Below are positions 1 to 7,335 of a stretch of DNA of 13,296 nucleotides, one piece after another. Under the pieces are notes generated by a model, which saw only the letters and a list, made by a program, of their open reading frames with translations, ran no database searches and was not told the origin of the DNA. Location of the stretch: NCBI GenBank assembly GCA_002420305.1, contig DIHT01000016.1:1-13296 (forward strand), given 5' to 3'. The translations under genes and the position numbers were made by a program. The stretch's first letter is position 1. Every line of letters starts with the position of its first letter. The stretch is from Akkermansiaceae bacterium UBA5689 (GTDB taxonomy: Bacteria > Verrucomicrobiota > Verrucomicrobiia > Verrucomicrobiales > Akkermansiaceae).

Positions 1-2
1 AC

Positions 3-98
3 CGCGAACGCCACCATGAGGGAGGCCACGAACGCCACCATGAGGGAGACCGCGAACGCCACCACGAGGGAGACCACGAACGCCACCATGAGGAGGCG
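3..98 (+). repeat. 24-bp in-frame tandem repeat, four copies visible
   Basis: Copies lie at 3-26, 27-50, 51-74 and 75-98. Copies 1-3 differ by only a few bases; copy 4 diverges at its 3' end where the array stops. The first codon alternates CGC (Arg), CAC (His), CGC, CAC, which suggests a 48-bp higher-order unit. Each copy encodes one 8-residue block of the protein ending at 254. The array reaches the window edge, so its true copy number cannot be seen. Confidence 0.85.
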
Positions 99-254
99 GA
101 ACTACACCACTTCCTGAGACAACTTGGGGAACGCATTGCTCACATAGAGCGACGACTGCAGCGACTGGAGGAGATGCAGCGCACTCAACAGGGACCACGA
201 CGCCCGCAAGAGAGGCCACGCCGTCCACAGCAATCTCCCAGGAGAGGTCGATAG
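3..254 (+). CDS. C-terminal end of a His/Glu/Arg-rich repeat protein with a coiled-coil tail (5' end outside window)
   Basis: An open frame enters at the left edge (first full codon at base 3) and runs 83 codons to a TAG at 252-254. The visible protein starts with four copies of an 8-residue repeat of the form [R/H]ERHHEG[G/D], the last copy ending EEA. A predicted amphipathic helix follows (ELHHFLRQLGERIAHIERRL onward, about residues 34-60), then a tail rich in Pro, Arg and Gln that ends in RRGR. I do not recognise a family. The dense His and Glu could bind metal, but that is inference from composition only. Support for it being a real gene: the frame has no stop across the repeat, the coil and the tail, the repeat period is a multiple of three, and a good intrinsic terminator lies 34 bases past the stop. 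The other plus-strand frames hit stops within the region (17-19 and 115-117). It converges on the DUF1501 gene. Confidence 0.7.
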   Translation, partial: RERHHEGGHERHHEGDRERHHEGDHERHHEEAELHHFLRQLGERIAHIERRLQRLEEMQRTQQGPRRPQERPRRPQQSPRRGR

Positions 255-287
255 CCTCTCCCTTTTCCTACAAATTTTACTGCGAAG

Positions 288-313
288 GGGAGGGCTGCAA
301 GGCCCTCCCTTTT
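288..313 (+). terminator. Intrinsic terminator of the repeat-protein gene
   Basis: A perfect 8-bp stem (288-295 GGGAGGGC with 302-309 GCCCTCCC) closes a 6-base loop and is followed at once by TTTT (310-313). It sits 34 bases after the TAG of the plus-strand gene and points in the same direction. Confidence 0.8.
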
Positions 314-336
314 CTGTTACCGGGTTTGGGAGCCGT

Positions 337-367
337 AAAAAAAGGGGAGAGCGGTATTGCTCTCCCC
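337..367 (-). terminator. Intrinsic terminator of the DUF1501 gene
   Basis: A perfect 9-bp stem (344-352 GGGGAGAGC with 359-367 GCTCTCCCC) with a 6-base loop. Read on the minus strand it is followed by seven T (bases 343-337). It begins 23 bases past the TAG of the DUF1501 gene. It is distinct from the plus-strand terminator at 288-313, so the convergent genes each have their own. Confidence 0.85.
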
Positions 368-390
368 TCGGAATAAATATTCCTGTGAAC

Positions 391-1848
391 CTAGGCCATA
401 ATCTGATGGATGGGCTTGGCGCCCTCCACTCCGACCAGCTTCTCATCGAGTCCGCCGTGGAAATAGCTGAGGTTATTCGGATCAAGGCCCATCCGGTCAA
501 GCACTGTGGCATGCATGTTTCGCACGTGCAAACTATCCCCCACCGCCTCGGCACCTAGCTCATCCGTTTCTCCATGAGAGACTCCTCCCTTGATACCACC
601 TCCTGCCATCCACATCGTGAAACCGAAGGAGTTGTGATCCCTCCCCGTTCCCTTGGCATATTCCGCAGTCGGTTGGCGTCCAAATTCTCCGCCCCAGACG
701 ATCAGAGTGTCATCCAGCATACCTCGCTGCTTTAAATCCGCTATAAGTCCGGCGATAGGCTTGTCGGTATTTCCCGCATGCTTGTTATGATTCGCTTCCA
801 AGTTGCCATGGGCATCCCAGTTCGCATCATTGTGTGCTCCTCCAGAGTAAATCTGGATGAAGCGAACCCCTCGTTCCACAAGTCTCCGCGCCAACATGCA
901 TTTTCTACCGAAGTCATCGGTCCGTCCTTCTCCTACTCCGTAAAGTTCCTTCACGTGATCCGGTTCACCATCCAAGTCTATCGCTTCTGGCGCCGTCGTC
1001 TGCATCCGGTAAGCCAATTCATAACTGGAAATTCTGGATGACAAGTCCGACTGGTCTCCCCGCAACCCCAAATGCTCCTGATTCATGGTGCTGAGGTAAT
1101 CGAGCAGAGTCCGCTGCTGCTCTCTTGGCATGTTATGCGCATTCTTGAGGTTCAGGATCGGGTCTCCCTGCGATCGAAAGACTGTTCCAGCGTAGCTCGC
1201 AGGCATATACCCGGACGTCCAGTTCTTTGCGCCGCTGATCGGTCCTCCACTGTTTTCAAGCATGACCACGTAGCCTGGAAGATTCTCGTTCACACTCCCC
1301 AGTCCATAGTTCACCCAGGATCCAAGCGAGGGCTTTCCACTCACCACAGACCCACAGTTCATATTCAGCATCGCTGATCCATGAATTGGCGACTCAGCAG
1401 CCATCGAATGAATGAACGCGATATCGTCAGCCCTCTTAGCGAGATGAGGAAATAGAGTAGAAATGTGTTTTCCAGACTGGCCGTGTTGGGAAAACTCCCA
1501 CTTGGGACCGACGACCCGCCCTTTATTTTTCTTACCTCCACGTCCAAATGTTTTGACGTCAATGGTCTTTCCATCAAGAGGGTAAAGCTTCGGTTTGTAA
1601 TCGAAGGTATCCATGTGGCTTGGACCTCCATACATGAAGAGGAAGATCACTGACTTGGCTCGCTGAGGGAGCATGGAGTCCTTCGGAGCCAGAGGGTTGC
1701 CCTGGAGACTCGCCGCATTTGCCTTATTGAAAAATCCATCCTGAGCCAACATTCCGGTCAGAGCCAACGAGGTAAAACCGCCACCAAGATGGCGAATCGC
1801 CTCGCGACGGTTGACCTGACCGCAAAAACTGTTCACTGGTTTGTTCAT
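391..1848 (-). CDS. DUF1501 domain protein, Tat-type leader
   Basis: A 485-residue protein of the DUF1501 family, members of which have a sulfatase/alkaline-phosphatase-like fold; biochemical function in the family is largely unassigned. A twin-arginine-like segment, NRREAIRHLGGG at residues 13-24, precedes a hydrophobic stretch ending near residue 34, suggesting export as a folded protein. Family landmarks in order: FLFMYGGPSHMDTFDYKP near 69-86, SGKPSLGSWVNYGLGS near 170-185, GGAHNDANWDAHGN near 336-349, IVWGGEFGR near 383-391, GRDH at 402-405, and the typical ending LDPNNLSYFHGGLDEKLVGV. The His and Asp clusters could hold metals. I chose the ATG at 1848; the frame opens 39 bases further upstream only through a TTG directly after the preceding gene's stop, and that would put extra residues before the Tat motif. 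It lies 39 bases downstream of the DUF1549/DUF1553 gene, the usual order for this pair, and ends at its own terminator. It has no C-x-P-x-R motif, so it is not a formylglycine sulfatase. Confidence 0.93.
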   Translation of the reverse strand: MNKPVNSFCGQVNRREAIRHLGGGFTSLALTGMLAQDGFFNKANAASLQGNPLAPKDSMLPQRAKSVIFLFMYGGPSHMDTFDYKPKLYPLDGKTIDVKTFGRGGKKNKGRVVGPKWEFSQHGQSGKHISTLFPHLAKRADDIAFIHSMAAESPIHGSAMLNMNCGSVVSGKPSLGSWVNYGLGSVNENLPGYVVMLENSGGPISGAKNWTSGYMPASYAGTVFRSQGDPILNLKNAHNMPREQQRTLLDYLSTMNQEHLGLRGDQSDLSSRISSYELAYRMQTTAPEAIDLDGEPDHVKELYGVGEGRTDDFGRKCMLARRLVERGVRFIQIYSGGAHNDANWDAHGNLEANHNKHAGNTDKPIAGLIADLKQRGMLDDTLIVWGGEFGRQPTAEYAKGTGRDHNSFGFTMWMAGGGIKGGVSHGETDELGAEAVGDSLHVRNMHATVLDRMGLDPNNLSYFHGGLDEKLVGVEGAKPIHQIMA

Positions 1849-1887
1849 AATATTTGGGAAAAGTTGTATTAGGAAAGGGCTTCTCAA

Positions 1888-4512
1888 TCAGTCGACAAAG
1901 AAAAATTCGTTAAGGTTCAGGACCAGGAGAGCAAACCGATTGAAAGCGTCTTCAGAGGATAACTTATGCTCACGCATCAGAACCTCCACAAATTCCATGC
2001 CGTAGTCCAGCTCTCTCACTGTAGCCGACCTGGCGAGAGCGATCTCAAGAGCAAGACCTACCTGCCGCCGAGGATTATCAGGGGCCTCGGATCGAAGTCG
2101 TTCAGCAAAACTTACGGCCTCTTCGTTTACAAAGGCGCTGTTCATCATGGCCAAGGCCTGAGTGGGCAGGATGCTCCGGAAGCGAACCGGGCAAGTTCCA
2201 TCTGTATCCGCCAAGTCAAAATCCTGTAGAATCGGCGGAACAATCGATCGCTTGACCTTGATATATACGCTCCTGCGAGTCTGCTCATCCGGAGGAGAAT
2301 TACCCCACTTTCCGCCCTTGGTTGAAGACGTCGCCAATACCTCCGGGGCGAGCTTGATAAAGATGCTCGGGCCTCCCATTTTTCGGTTCAGCCGCCCTGT
2401 CGTGGCGAGCACTGAATCCCGCAGCTCCTCGGCAGTCAAACGGCGCATGTTGAAACGCCAGAATAATTTGTTATCCGGATCTTTTGCCAAACTTGCAGCC
2501 TGCCCCTTTGAGGACATCTGATAGGCCTGAGAAAGCATGATCACCTTATGCATCTGCTTGAGGCTCCACTTTTTACTCACCAGTTCGGTGGCGAGCCAGT
2601 CGAGGAGAACCGGATGAGTTGGGCGCTCTCCAAGATAACCAAAGTCATTGGGAGTGGCGCAAATTCCCCGCCCAAAGTGGTGCTGCCAGAGGCGATTCAT
2701 GATCACCCGCGAGGTCCGGGGATTATCGGGTTTGATTATCCACTTCGCAAGCGCCAGGCGACGCCCGCTGGTGTTTCGCCCGTGAGCCGGAGACTCGTGC
2801 TCCAGCTCGTCTCCTCCGAAGATTGTTGGGATCCTCGTGGTCATGACCTTGTCCCCCTTCACGTGAGGATTCCCACGATAGTGCACATGAAGCGGAGGCG
2901 GTGTTTTCCCATGTTCCTGCACGACTTGGGCGCTGACGCTCGTCGGCTTAGGCCGGCTCTGAGCATGTTGCGCAATCCGCTTCTTAAGGTCCTTCCTCTT
3001 GGCGAGGAGGCCCCCATCAACACCCTTCGATTTCGCCATGGCGAGGGCCACATCGATGGTAAACTTTTCCCCTTGGTAGGATTTGACTCCAAAATCAAAG
3101 GATTGGCCGCCCTTTGTCTGCCTCACCCTCGCTGCCACCACATTGCGGCCCGTTTGGAGAGCAGAAAGGAACTTCTTGTCCGCATCGAAATCCTTATAAT
3201 TTCCAAGGACCCCACTTTCCCTGAGAACGAGCTGCCCGTTCAGAAAAATTTCCACGTCCTCGTCATGGATCAACGACAGCCTCAGCTTTTCGGGAATGCT
3301 TTCCAACAAAAAGGTGCCCTGAGCCCAGAGCTCCTTGGAACTCCATTCCGTGTTCACCTTGACGCCGGGAGTCCCCGCTTTTCCAAAGCCTGCGAGCCCC
3401 CTTTTCCACTTCTCATTCTCAGCCCGAAAATTGACCGCCGACCAGTTAGCCGAGGGCTTGCGGGTCGAGTAAAACCACTTCCCGGGGCTCGACTCGCGGC
3501 CATCCCCGAGCAAGACCAGAAATTCATCCCCAGAGCTGCTGAGTCTTCCCTTGAGGCTCGGAAATGCCTTGATCAGCTGCTGCCCGATCTTTTTCTCGGC
3601 ACTTTCCAGCTCCTCCTTGACCCTTTCGCCTTGCGCATCGTGCTTTTCCAGAGAGGCCTGATACCCGGCATCTCCTTCACCGCCACCAACATTTTCAATG
3701 TTTGCTCCACCCTTCCCCGGCTGTTTTACACCACGGAAAAAAGCCATGAAGCTGTAGTAATCCTCCTGAGAAATGGGATCTCCCTTGTGGTCGTGACATC
3801 GCGCACATCCCACTGTCATCCCCAGCATCCCCTCGGTGGTAATTCGGAGGTCATCATCCAGATTATCAAACAAGTGCAAGAGCCGATCCGCAGGTTCATC
3901 ATCCCACTGCATGAGGCGATGATATCCTGTCGCGATCATGGACTGCGATGTAGGCTTTTCGAGCTCATCACCTGCCAGCTGTTCCAGAAGAAACTGATCA
4001 TAGGGGGTATCCGCGTTCAACGCATCGATTACATAGTCACGGTAACGCCAGATATGTGGTTTGTCCGAGTCCCGCTCAAAACCGTTAGACTCAGCGTATC
4101 GAACAATATCAAGCCAGTGCCGCGCCCACTTTTCCCCATAGTGCGGCGAGGCCAGAAGCCGGTCGATGACCTTTTCCCACGCCTCGGGAGAAGAATCTTT
4201 TTCGAAGGCCTCCACCTCCTCAAGAGTGGGAGGCAACCCCGTGATGTCGAAACTTGCCCGCCGGATCAACTCCCGTCTCGACGCTGGGCCATTAGGCTTG
4301 AGCCCGTTGGCCTCTAAGCGATCAAGAAGGAAAGCGTCGATTGGGCTACGACTCCACGCCGGATCCTTCACCTCTGGCACACTGGGCCGACGAAGCGGCT
4401 TATAGGACCAGAATGCCTTCGTGGTGGCATTCACCTTGGTGATGTCCTCCTCGGCGGTCAAAAAGGTTGGGAACAGAGAGAGTCCCAACAGGATTGGCAG
4501 AGCGGTCTTCAT
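1888..4512 (-). CDS. Secreted DUF1549/DUF1553 (PSCyt2/PSD1) protein
   Basis: An 874-residue protein of the PVC-typical cytochrome-like family. The first 20 residues (MKTALPILLGLSLFPTFLTA) form a signal peptide. The DUF1549 region follows at about 35-262, with FWSYKPLRRP, FDITGLPPT and the C-x-x-C-H motif at 236-240 (GCARCHDHKGDPIS), a possible c-heme or metal site. Residues about 285-320 look like a charged helix. Residues about 345-480 look like a beta-sandwich, carbohydrate-binding-like domain (HDEDVEIFLNGQLV, RNVVAARVRQ). The DUF1553 region spans about 540-874, with HYRGNPHVKG, MNRLWQHHFGRGI, FRSILPTQALAMMNSAF and the usual ending LVLNLNEFFFVD. The N-terminal PSCyt1 heme domain found on many relatives is absent. 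I chose ATG 4512 because it begins the signal peptide; the longer frame starts with GTG at 4599. Substrate and reaction are unknown for the family. It forms an apparent operon with the DUF1501 gene. Confidence 0.93.
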   Translation of the reverse strand: MKTALPILLGLSLFPTFLTAEEDITKVNATTKAFWSYKPLRRPSVPEVKDPAWSRSPIDAFLLDRLEANGLKPNGPASRRELIRRASFDITGLPPTLEEVEAFEKDSSPEAWEKVIDRLLASPHYGEKWARHWLDIVRYAESNGFERDSDKPHIWRYRDYVIDALNADTPYDQFLLEQLAGDELEKPTSQSMIATGYHRLMQWDDEPADRLLHLFDNLDDDLRITTEGMLGMTVGCARCHDHKGDPISQEDYYSFMAFFRGVKQPGKGGANIENVGGGEGDAGYQASLEKHDAQGERVKEELESAEKKIGQQLIKAFPSLKGRLSSSGDEFLVLLGDGRESSPGKWFYSTRKPSANWSAVNFRAENEKWKRGLAGFGKAGTPGVKVNTEWSSKELWAQGTFLLESIPEKLRLSLIHDEDVEIFLNGQLVLRESGVLGNYKDFDADKKFLSALQTGRNVVAARVRQTKGGQSFDFGVKSYQGEKFTIDVALAMAKSKGVDGGLLAKRKDLKKRIAQHAQSRPKPTSVSAQVVQEHGKTPPPLHVHYRGNPHVKGDKVMTTRIPTIFGGDELEHESPAHGRNTSGRRLALAKWIIKPDNPRTSRVIMNRLWQHHFGRGICATPNDFGYLGERPTHPVLLDWLATELVSKKWSLKQMHKVIMLSQAYQMSSKGQAASLAKDPDNKLFWRFNMRRLTAEELRDSVLATTGRLNRKMGGPSIFIKLAPEVLATSSTKGGKWGNSPPDEQTRRSVYIKVKRSIVPPILQDFDLADTDGTCPVRFRSILPTQALAMMNSAFVNEEAVSFAERLRSEAPDNPRRQVGLALEIALARSATVRELDYGMEFVEVLMREHKLSSEDAFNRFALLVLNLNEFFFVD

Positions 4513-5046
4513 GCAGTGATCAAGAGATAGCAGCGTAAGCTGGTTGTTTTTTGGCAGCGCGTCCAGAAGACTAAGAAAGGTCGTTAGATAGACCCTCACC
4601 CATTATCTGACTCACACCAGTTAAATTAGGGCAAAATTCGGCCTGTACATACAGAAAAAACGTGCCACGTCGGTGTGACTAAAGAAGAAGATCCCCGGCG
4701 GATCCTCCCGAGCAAAAGGTAAGCGGCCGCAGGCCGCCAAAACCTGTAAAAGCCAACTCATAGCCGCTCAACTGCAGAATCTGTCTCTTCATGAGGCGCC
4801 GAGATCACGGGATTATATCTGCCGATTCCCTGGACCCCCCTCATTGGAGACTACGGACAAGGGATTTGAGCTTTCCGACTGGAGAAAAGTCCCAGGGCTG
4901 GGGCCGCAAACTTTGAATCCTTGGCTTTTCCCCCAAGGCGCAATTCTTTGAAGAAAAACGGATACGATCTCATTCCTTTAATTGTTAGATAGTTATGCAT
5001 TATCCGGCTTGCGAGTTCACCTCGCTCTGCGACACATGAGATCCTC
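4513..5046. other. 534-base stretch without a convincing gene
   Basis: No frame here shows a recognisable domain. It must hold the promoter of the DUF1549/DUF1553 gene, but I cannot assign -35/-10 boxes with confidence. Small inverted repeats are present: 4690-4694 with 4700-4704 (GATCC/GGATC), 4723-4728 with 4732-4737 (GCGGCC/GGCCGC, 3-base loop), 4919-4924 with 4933-4938 (CCTTGG/CCAAGG) and 5011-5015 with 5021-5025 (GCGAG/CTCGC). None has a clean T-tract on the minus strand, so none is a convincing terminator for the AEC gene ending at 5047. Confidence 0.6.
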
Positions 5047-6021
5047 TCACAGCCCCAGCCACACTCGCCCAAATGCTATTGTCACTGGAATCGTGATAAT
5101 CGCGACGATCGAGGTCGTAATCACCACATGCATCGCAGCAGCTGCATTCGCACCGTAGTGCCGCGCATATACGATTGGCGCCACCGCACTCGGCATGGCG
5201 GCCTGCACAAGGAGAACTTGCTTAAATTCAACGACAACGGGCAGGAATTTTGCGATCGATAGGATCACCATCGGCATCACAATCATCCTCACAAGGATGC
5301 TCCCGACTCCGATCCGGAGCGAATACCGTTCTTTGCCCAGGACATCTGATATCACCGTGCCGATCAGCAATAACCCCACAGGGAACGCCGCCAGTCCCAG
5401 CCAGTGAAGCAGATTGAGAAAAATCTCGAACGCAAATTGGGTCACCTTGGAGTGCTCAACGAGGGTATCAACCCGGGCAAGGACCATGAGCAGTCCAACA
5501 ACAACTGCCACCATGGGACCAGATATGAACTCCCGAGGCGACTTCATGGGCCTACCCCGCAGGATAAACATTCCCAGCGTCCAGATTCCCAGTTCTACCC
5601 CAAGACTGTGAGTGAAAAGCACCCCTAGAACGGCGGCTTCATTTTCCGGGAAAAAAACCATGAGCAAGGGAATTGCAACGTAGCCGTAATTCTGGACCCC
5701 GGCGGTAAGAGTAAAACTACGCCATCCCGTACCCTTTCTGAGACCGATGGCGCGGCCTATCAGAAGGGCAACCATCAAACCGATCACGATCACCGCAAAT
5801 CCCACGATGATTGCCCACGCAACTACCGAGAAATCCCTCAACAACTCCGCCCGGAGAACCTTGTCGAGAATCAGTGCCGGATAAAGCACATGAATCACCA
5901 GCTTGGTGAGTCCATCATCCATCTGCGGGCCCAGCACCCGGGCCCGCCGCAATCCTCCGCCAACGACCATGAGGCAATAGATCGGAACGACTGCAACAAG
6001 GATCTGTGGGATTCCTTCCAC
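5047..6021 (-). CDS. AEC (auxin efflux carrier) family permease
   Basis: A 324-residue, strongly hydrophobic inner-membrane protein of the AEC family, whose bacterial members transport small carboxylates such as malate or malonate; the substrate here is not evident. About ten membrane segments can be drawn, for example near residues 6-22, 40-58, 65-88, 113-124, 130-152, 168-183, 197-222, 236-258, 266-285 and 296-316. The family-typical N-x-G-x-x-x-x-P segment is NYGYVAIP at 111-118, and the conserved C-terminal motif is AAMPSAVAPIVYARHYG near 274-290. Length is normal. The only reasonable start is GTG at 6021: upstream the frame is closed by a TGA within eleven codons and offers no other start. 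It follows the sialidase-fold gene by 62 bases on the same strand, so the two are probably cotranscribed. An acid transporter here would fit a pathway producing sugar acids, which is inference. Confidence 0.9.
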   Translation of the reverse strand: MEGIPQILVAVVPIYCLMVVGGGLRRARVLGPQMDDGLTKLVIHVLYPALILDKVLRAELLRDFSVVAWAIIVGFAVIVIGLMVALLIGRAIGLRKGTGWRSFTLTAGVQNYGYVAIPLLMVFFPENEAAVLGVLFTHSLGVELGIWTLGMFILRGRPMKSPREFISGPMVAVVVGLLMVLARVDTLVEHSKVTQFAFEIFLNLLHWLGLAAFPVGLLLIGTVISDVLGKERYSLRIGVGSILVRMIVMPMVILSIAKFLPVVVEFKQVLLVQAAMPSAVAPIVYARHYGANAAAAMHVVITTSIVAIITIPVTIAFGRVWLGL

Positions 6022-6083
6022 GGGCTGGAGAGTAACCTTTCGGCCCCAAACTCAAAGCCCTTAGCGCAAATCTGCCAACATTC

Positions 6084-7262
6084 CTACCTCCGCACCCTCA
6101 TGGCATCTTCTTCCAACAAAATCTTCGAACCTCTTTCAGAGTGGCCCTGAAGTTCTTTCGTAGAAAATCGGGTGCTCAGAATAAACGGAGCCTCCCCCTT
6201 GATCCAATGGCCATAAGTTGTCACCACAATAGACCCGTTATCATCCGGAAGGACTTCCACCCCGGCATAAGTGGTGTCATGGCCCACCTTGTTGTCAAGA
6301 AGGCGGAGGAGATACTGGCCGGGATTACCTTTCACAAGATCGTCGTAGAGGCCAACCCATGCCACGCAGTCCCCATCGGCGGGTGAAATGACGTTACCTT
6401 CAGCATAACGCCCCCTGAATACTATAATCAATCGCCCATCGGCAGCGTAGCGGCAAGTATGACGATCCCCGGTAAGAGTGATGGGGAGCTCTCTTGGCCT
6501 GCTCCAAGTAGAGCCCTCATCATTTGAAAACATAATATGGGAGTTCTTTCTCCTCGCGTTCTCTCTCAACAACATCGCGATTTGACTACCATCAGGCGAT
6601 CGCACCAGACCAGGTTCGCAAAGATGAACCGAGGTGTCCCTCTGCAGAACCTCAGGAGAGGACCAGCTCAATCCCCCGTCCCTCGTCAGGGTCCGGTAGA
6701 GGGAAAACTCAACTGGGTTGGCCAGCTTTCCCCGGTCCGAAAAAAAACGCCCATCATCGTGGAAAACACACATGTAGTGCCCTTGCCCGGTTCTCGTCTT
6801 AAGATGACTTCCCATCACAACAATCCCTCCCCAGTTCCCAGCTTTTTTCAGTTCACTCCAGCTCTTTCCTTCATCCTCGCTATTCGCATTCCGAGCGGGA
6901 TATAAGCCTGACCAGAGGATAATGCGCCTCTTGCCGTCCGGGCCCTGCATACGATGAAGGGTTGGCACCTCCCGTGACGTGGCCCACGACCCTGGAGTCG
7001 GCTGCCGCTCCCCCCACGTGCGCCCCCCATCAGGACTTTTCTTGTAGACGATGGCACCTCGTCCATGCCCTTTGGGATACACCGCAAGAATGGTTTTCCC
7101 GTCATCCAGTAGACAGGTAGAAACATGTCCCAGATACTGATCCTTTTCCCGGTCCACCACAGTTATCCGCTTTTGATCAGTACTGAAGTCAATAAAGCTA
7201 ACCTCCGGGGCCGCGCATGCCGATCCCCACAAAAGCAGCAGAGGGAGATAAGCTTTGAGCAT
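6084..7262 (-). CDS. Exported sialidase-fold (BNR/Asp-box) protein
   Basis: A 392-residue protein with a six-bladed sialidase-type beta-propeller signature. The N-terminus MLKAYLPLLLLWGSACAAPE is a signal peptide; the Cys at residue 16 in GSAC makes a weak lipobox, so a lipoprotein is possible but cleavage after Ala is as likely. Four Asp boxes (S/T-x-D-x-G-x-x-W) are visible: SPDGGRTW (76-83), SEDEGKSW (128-135), TRDGGLSW (193-200) and SNDEGSTW (246-253). Family members may be exo-sialidases or act on other sugars; I cannot place the full Arg triad, so specificity is open. I chose ATG 7262 because it starts the signal peptide, and a GAGGGGG tract lies 11 bases before it; the longer frame begins with TTG at 7295. 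It is divergent from the FGE gene and probably cotranscribed with the AEC permease. Confidence 0.87.
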   Translation of the reverse strand: MLKAYLPLLLLWGSACAAPEVSFIDFSTDQKRITVVDREKDQYLGHVSTCLLDDGKTILAVYPKGHGRGAIVYKKSPDGGRTWGERQPTPGSWATSREVPTLHRMQGPDGKRRIILWSGLYPARNANSEDEGKSWSELKKAGNWGGIVVMGSHLKTRTGQGHYMCVFHDDGRFFSDRGKLANPVEFSLYRTLTRDGGLSWSSPEVLQRDTSVHLCEPGLVRSPDGSQIAMLLRENARRKNSHIMFSNDEGSTWSRPRELPITLTGDRHTCRYAADGRLIIVFRGRYAEGNVISPADGDCVAWVGLYDDLVKGNPGQYLLRLLDNKVGHDTTYAGVEVLPDDNGSIVVTTYGHWIKGEAPFILSTRFSTKELQGHSERGSKILLEEDAMRVRR

Positions 7263-7335
7263 ACGGAAAACTGCCCCCTCTAGAAGGCATCGCAATCATA
7301 TTCGACATGCTCCCCACCCGGCGCTAGCTAGAGAT
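7263..7335. promoter_or_regulatory. Short divergent promoter region, sialidase-fold gene / FGE gene
   Basis: The two genes begin only 73 bases apart on opposite strands, so both promoters must lie here or extend into the neighbouring coding regions. A TATGAT hexamer is present on the minus strand around 7295-7300, but I find no matching -35 box. An 8-bp palindrome CTAGCTAG (7324-7331) ends four bases before the FGE start codon. This is placement evidence, not recognition of a known site. Confidence 0.4.

Noticed and set aside
391..1848. DUF1501 protein as a second formylglycine sulfatase
   Set aside because: There is no C-x-P-x-R motif, and the landmarks match the DUF1501 family and not catalytic sulfatases.
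2548..4317. A 589-codon open frame on the plus strand
   Set aside because: It lies wholly antisense to the DUF1549/DUF1553 gene, whose protein has conserved domains along its entire length. The antisense product shows no domain, signal or plausible start context.
4851..5072. Small minus-strand frame of 73 codons after the AEC gene
   Set aside because: It overlaps the end of the AEC coding sequence, has a composition unlike the neighbouring proteins, and shows no domain or convincing start.
7255..7335. N-terminal extension of the FGE to 7255
   Set aside because: It would overlap the start codon of the divergent gene and adds Arg/His-rich residues not expected in an FGE. The ATG at 7336 gives a typical bacterial FGE start.
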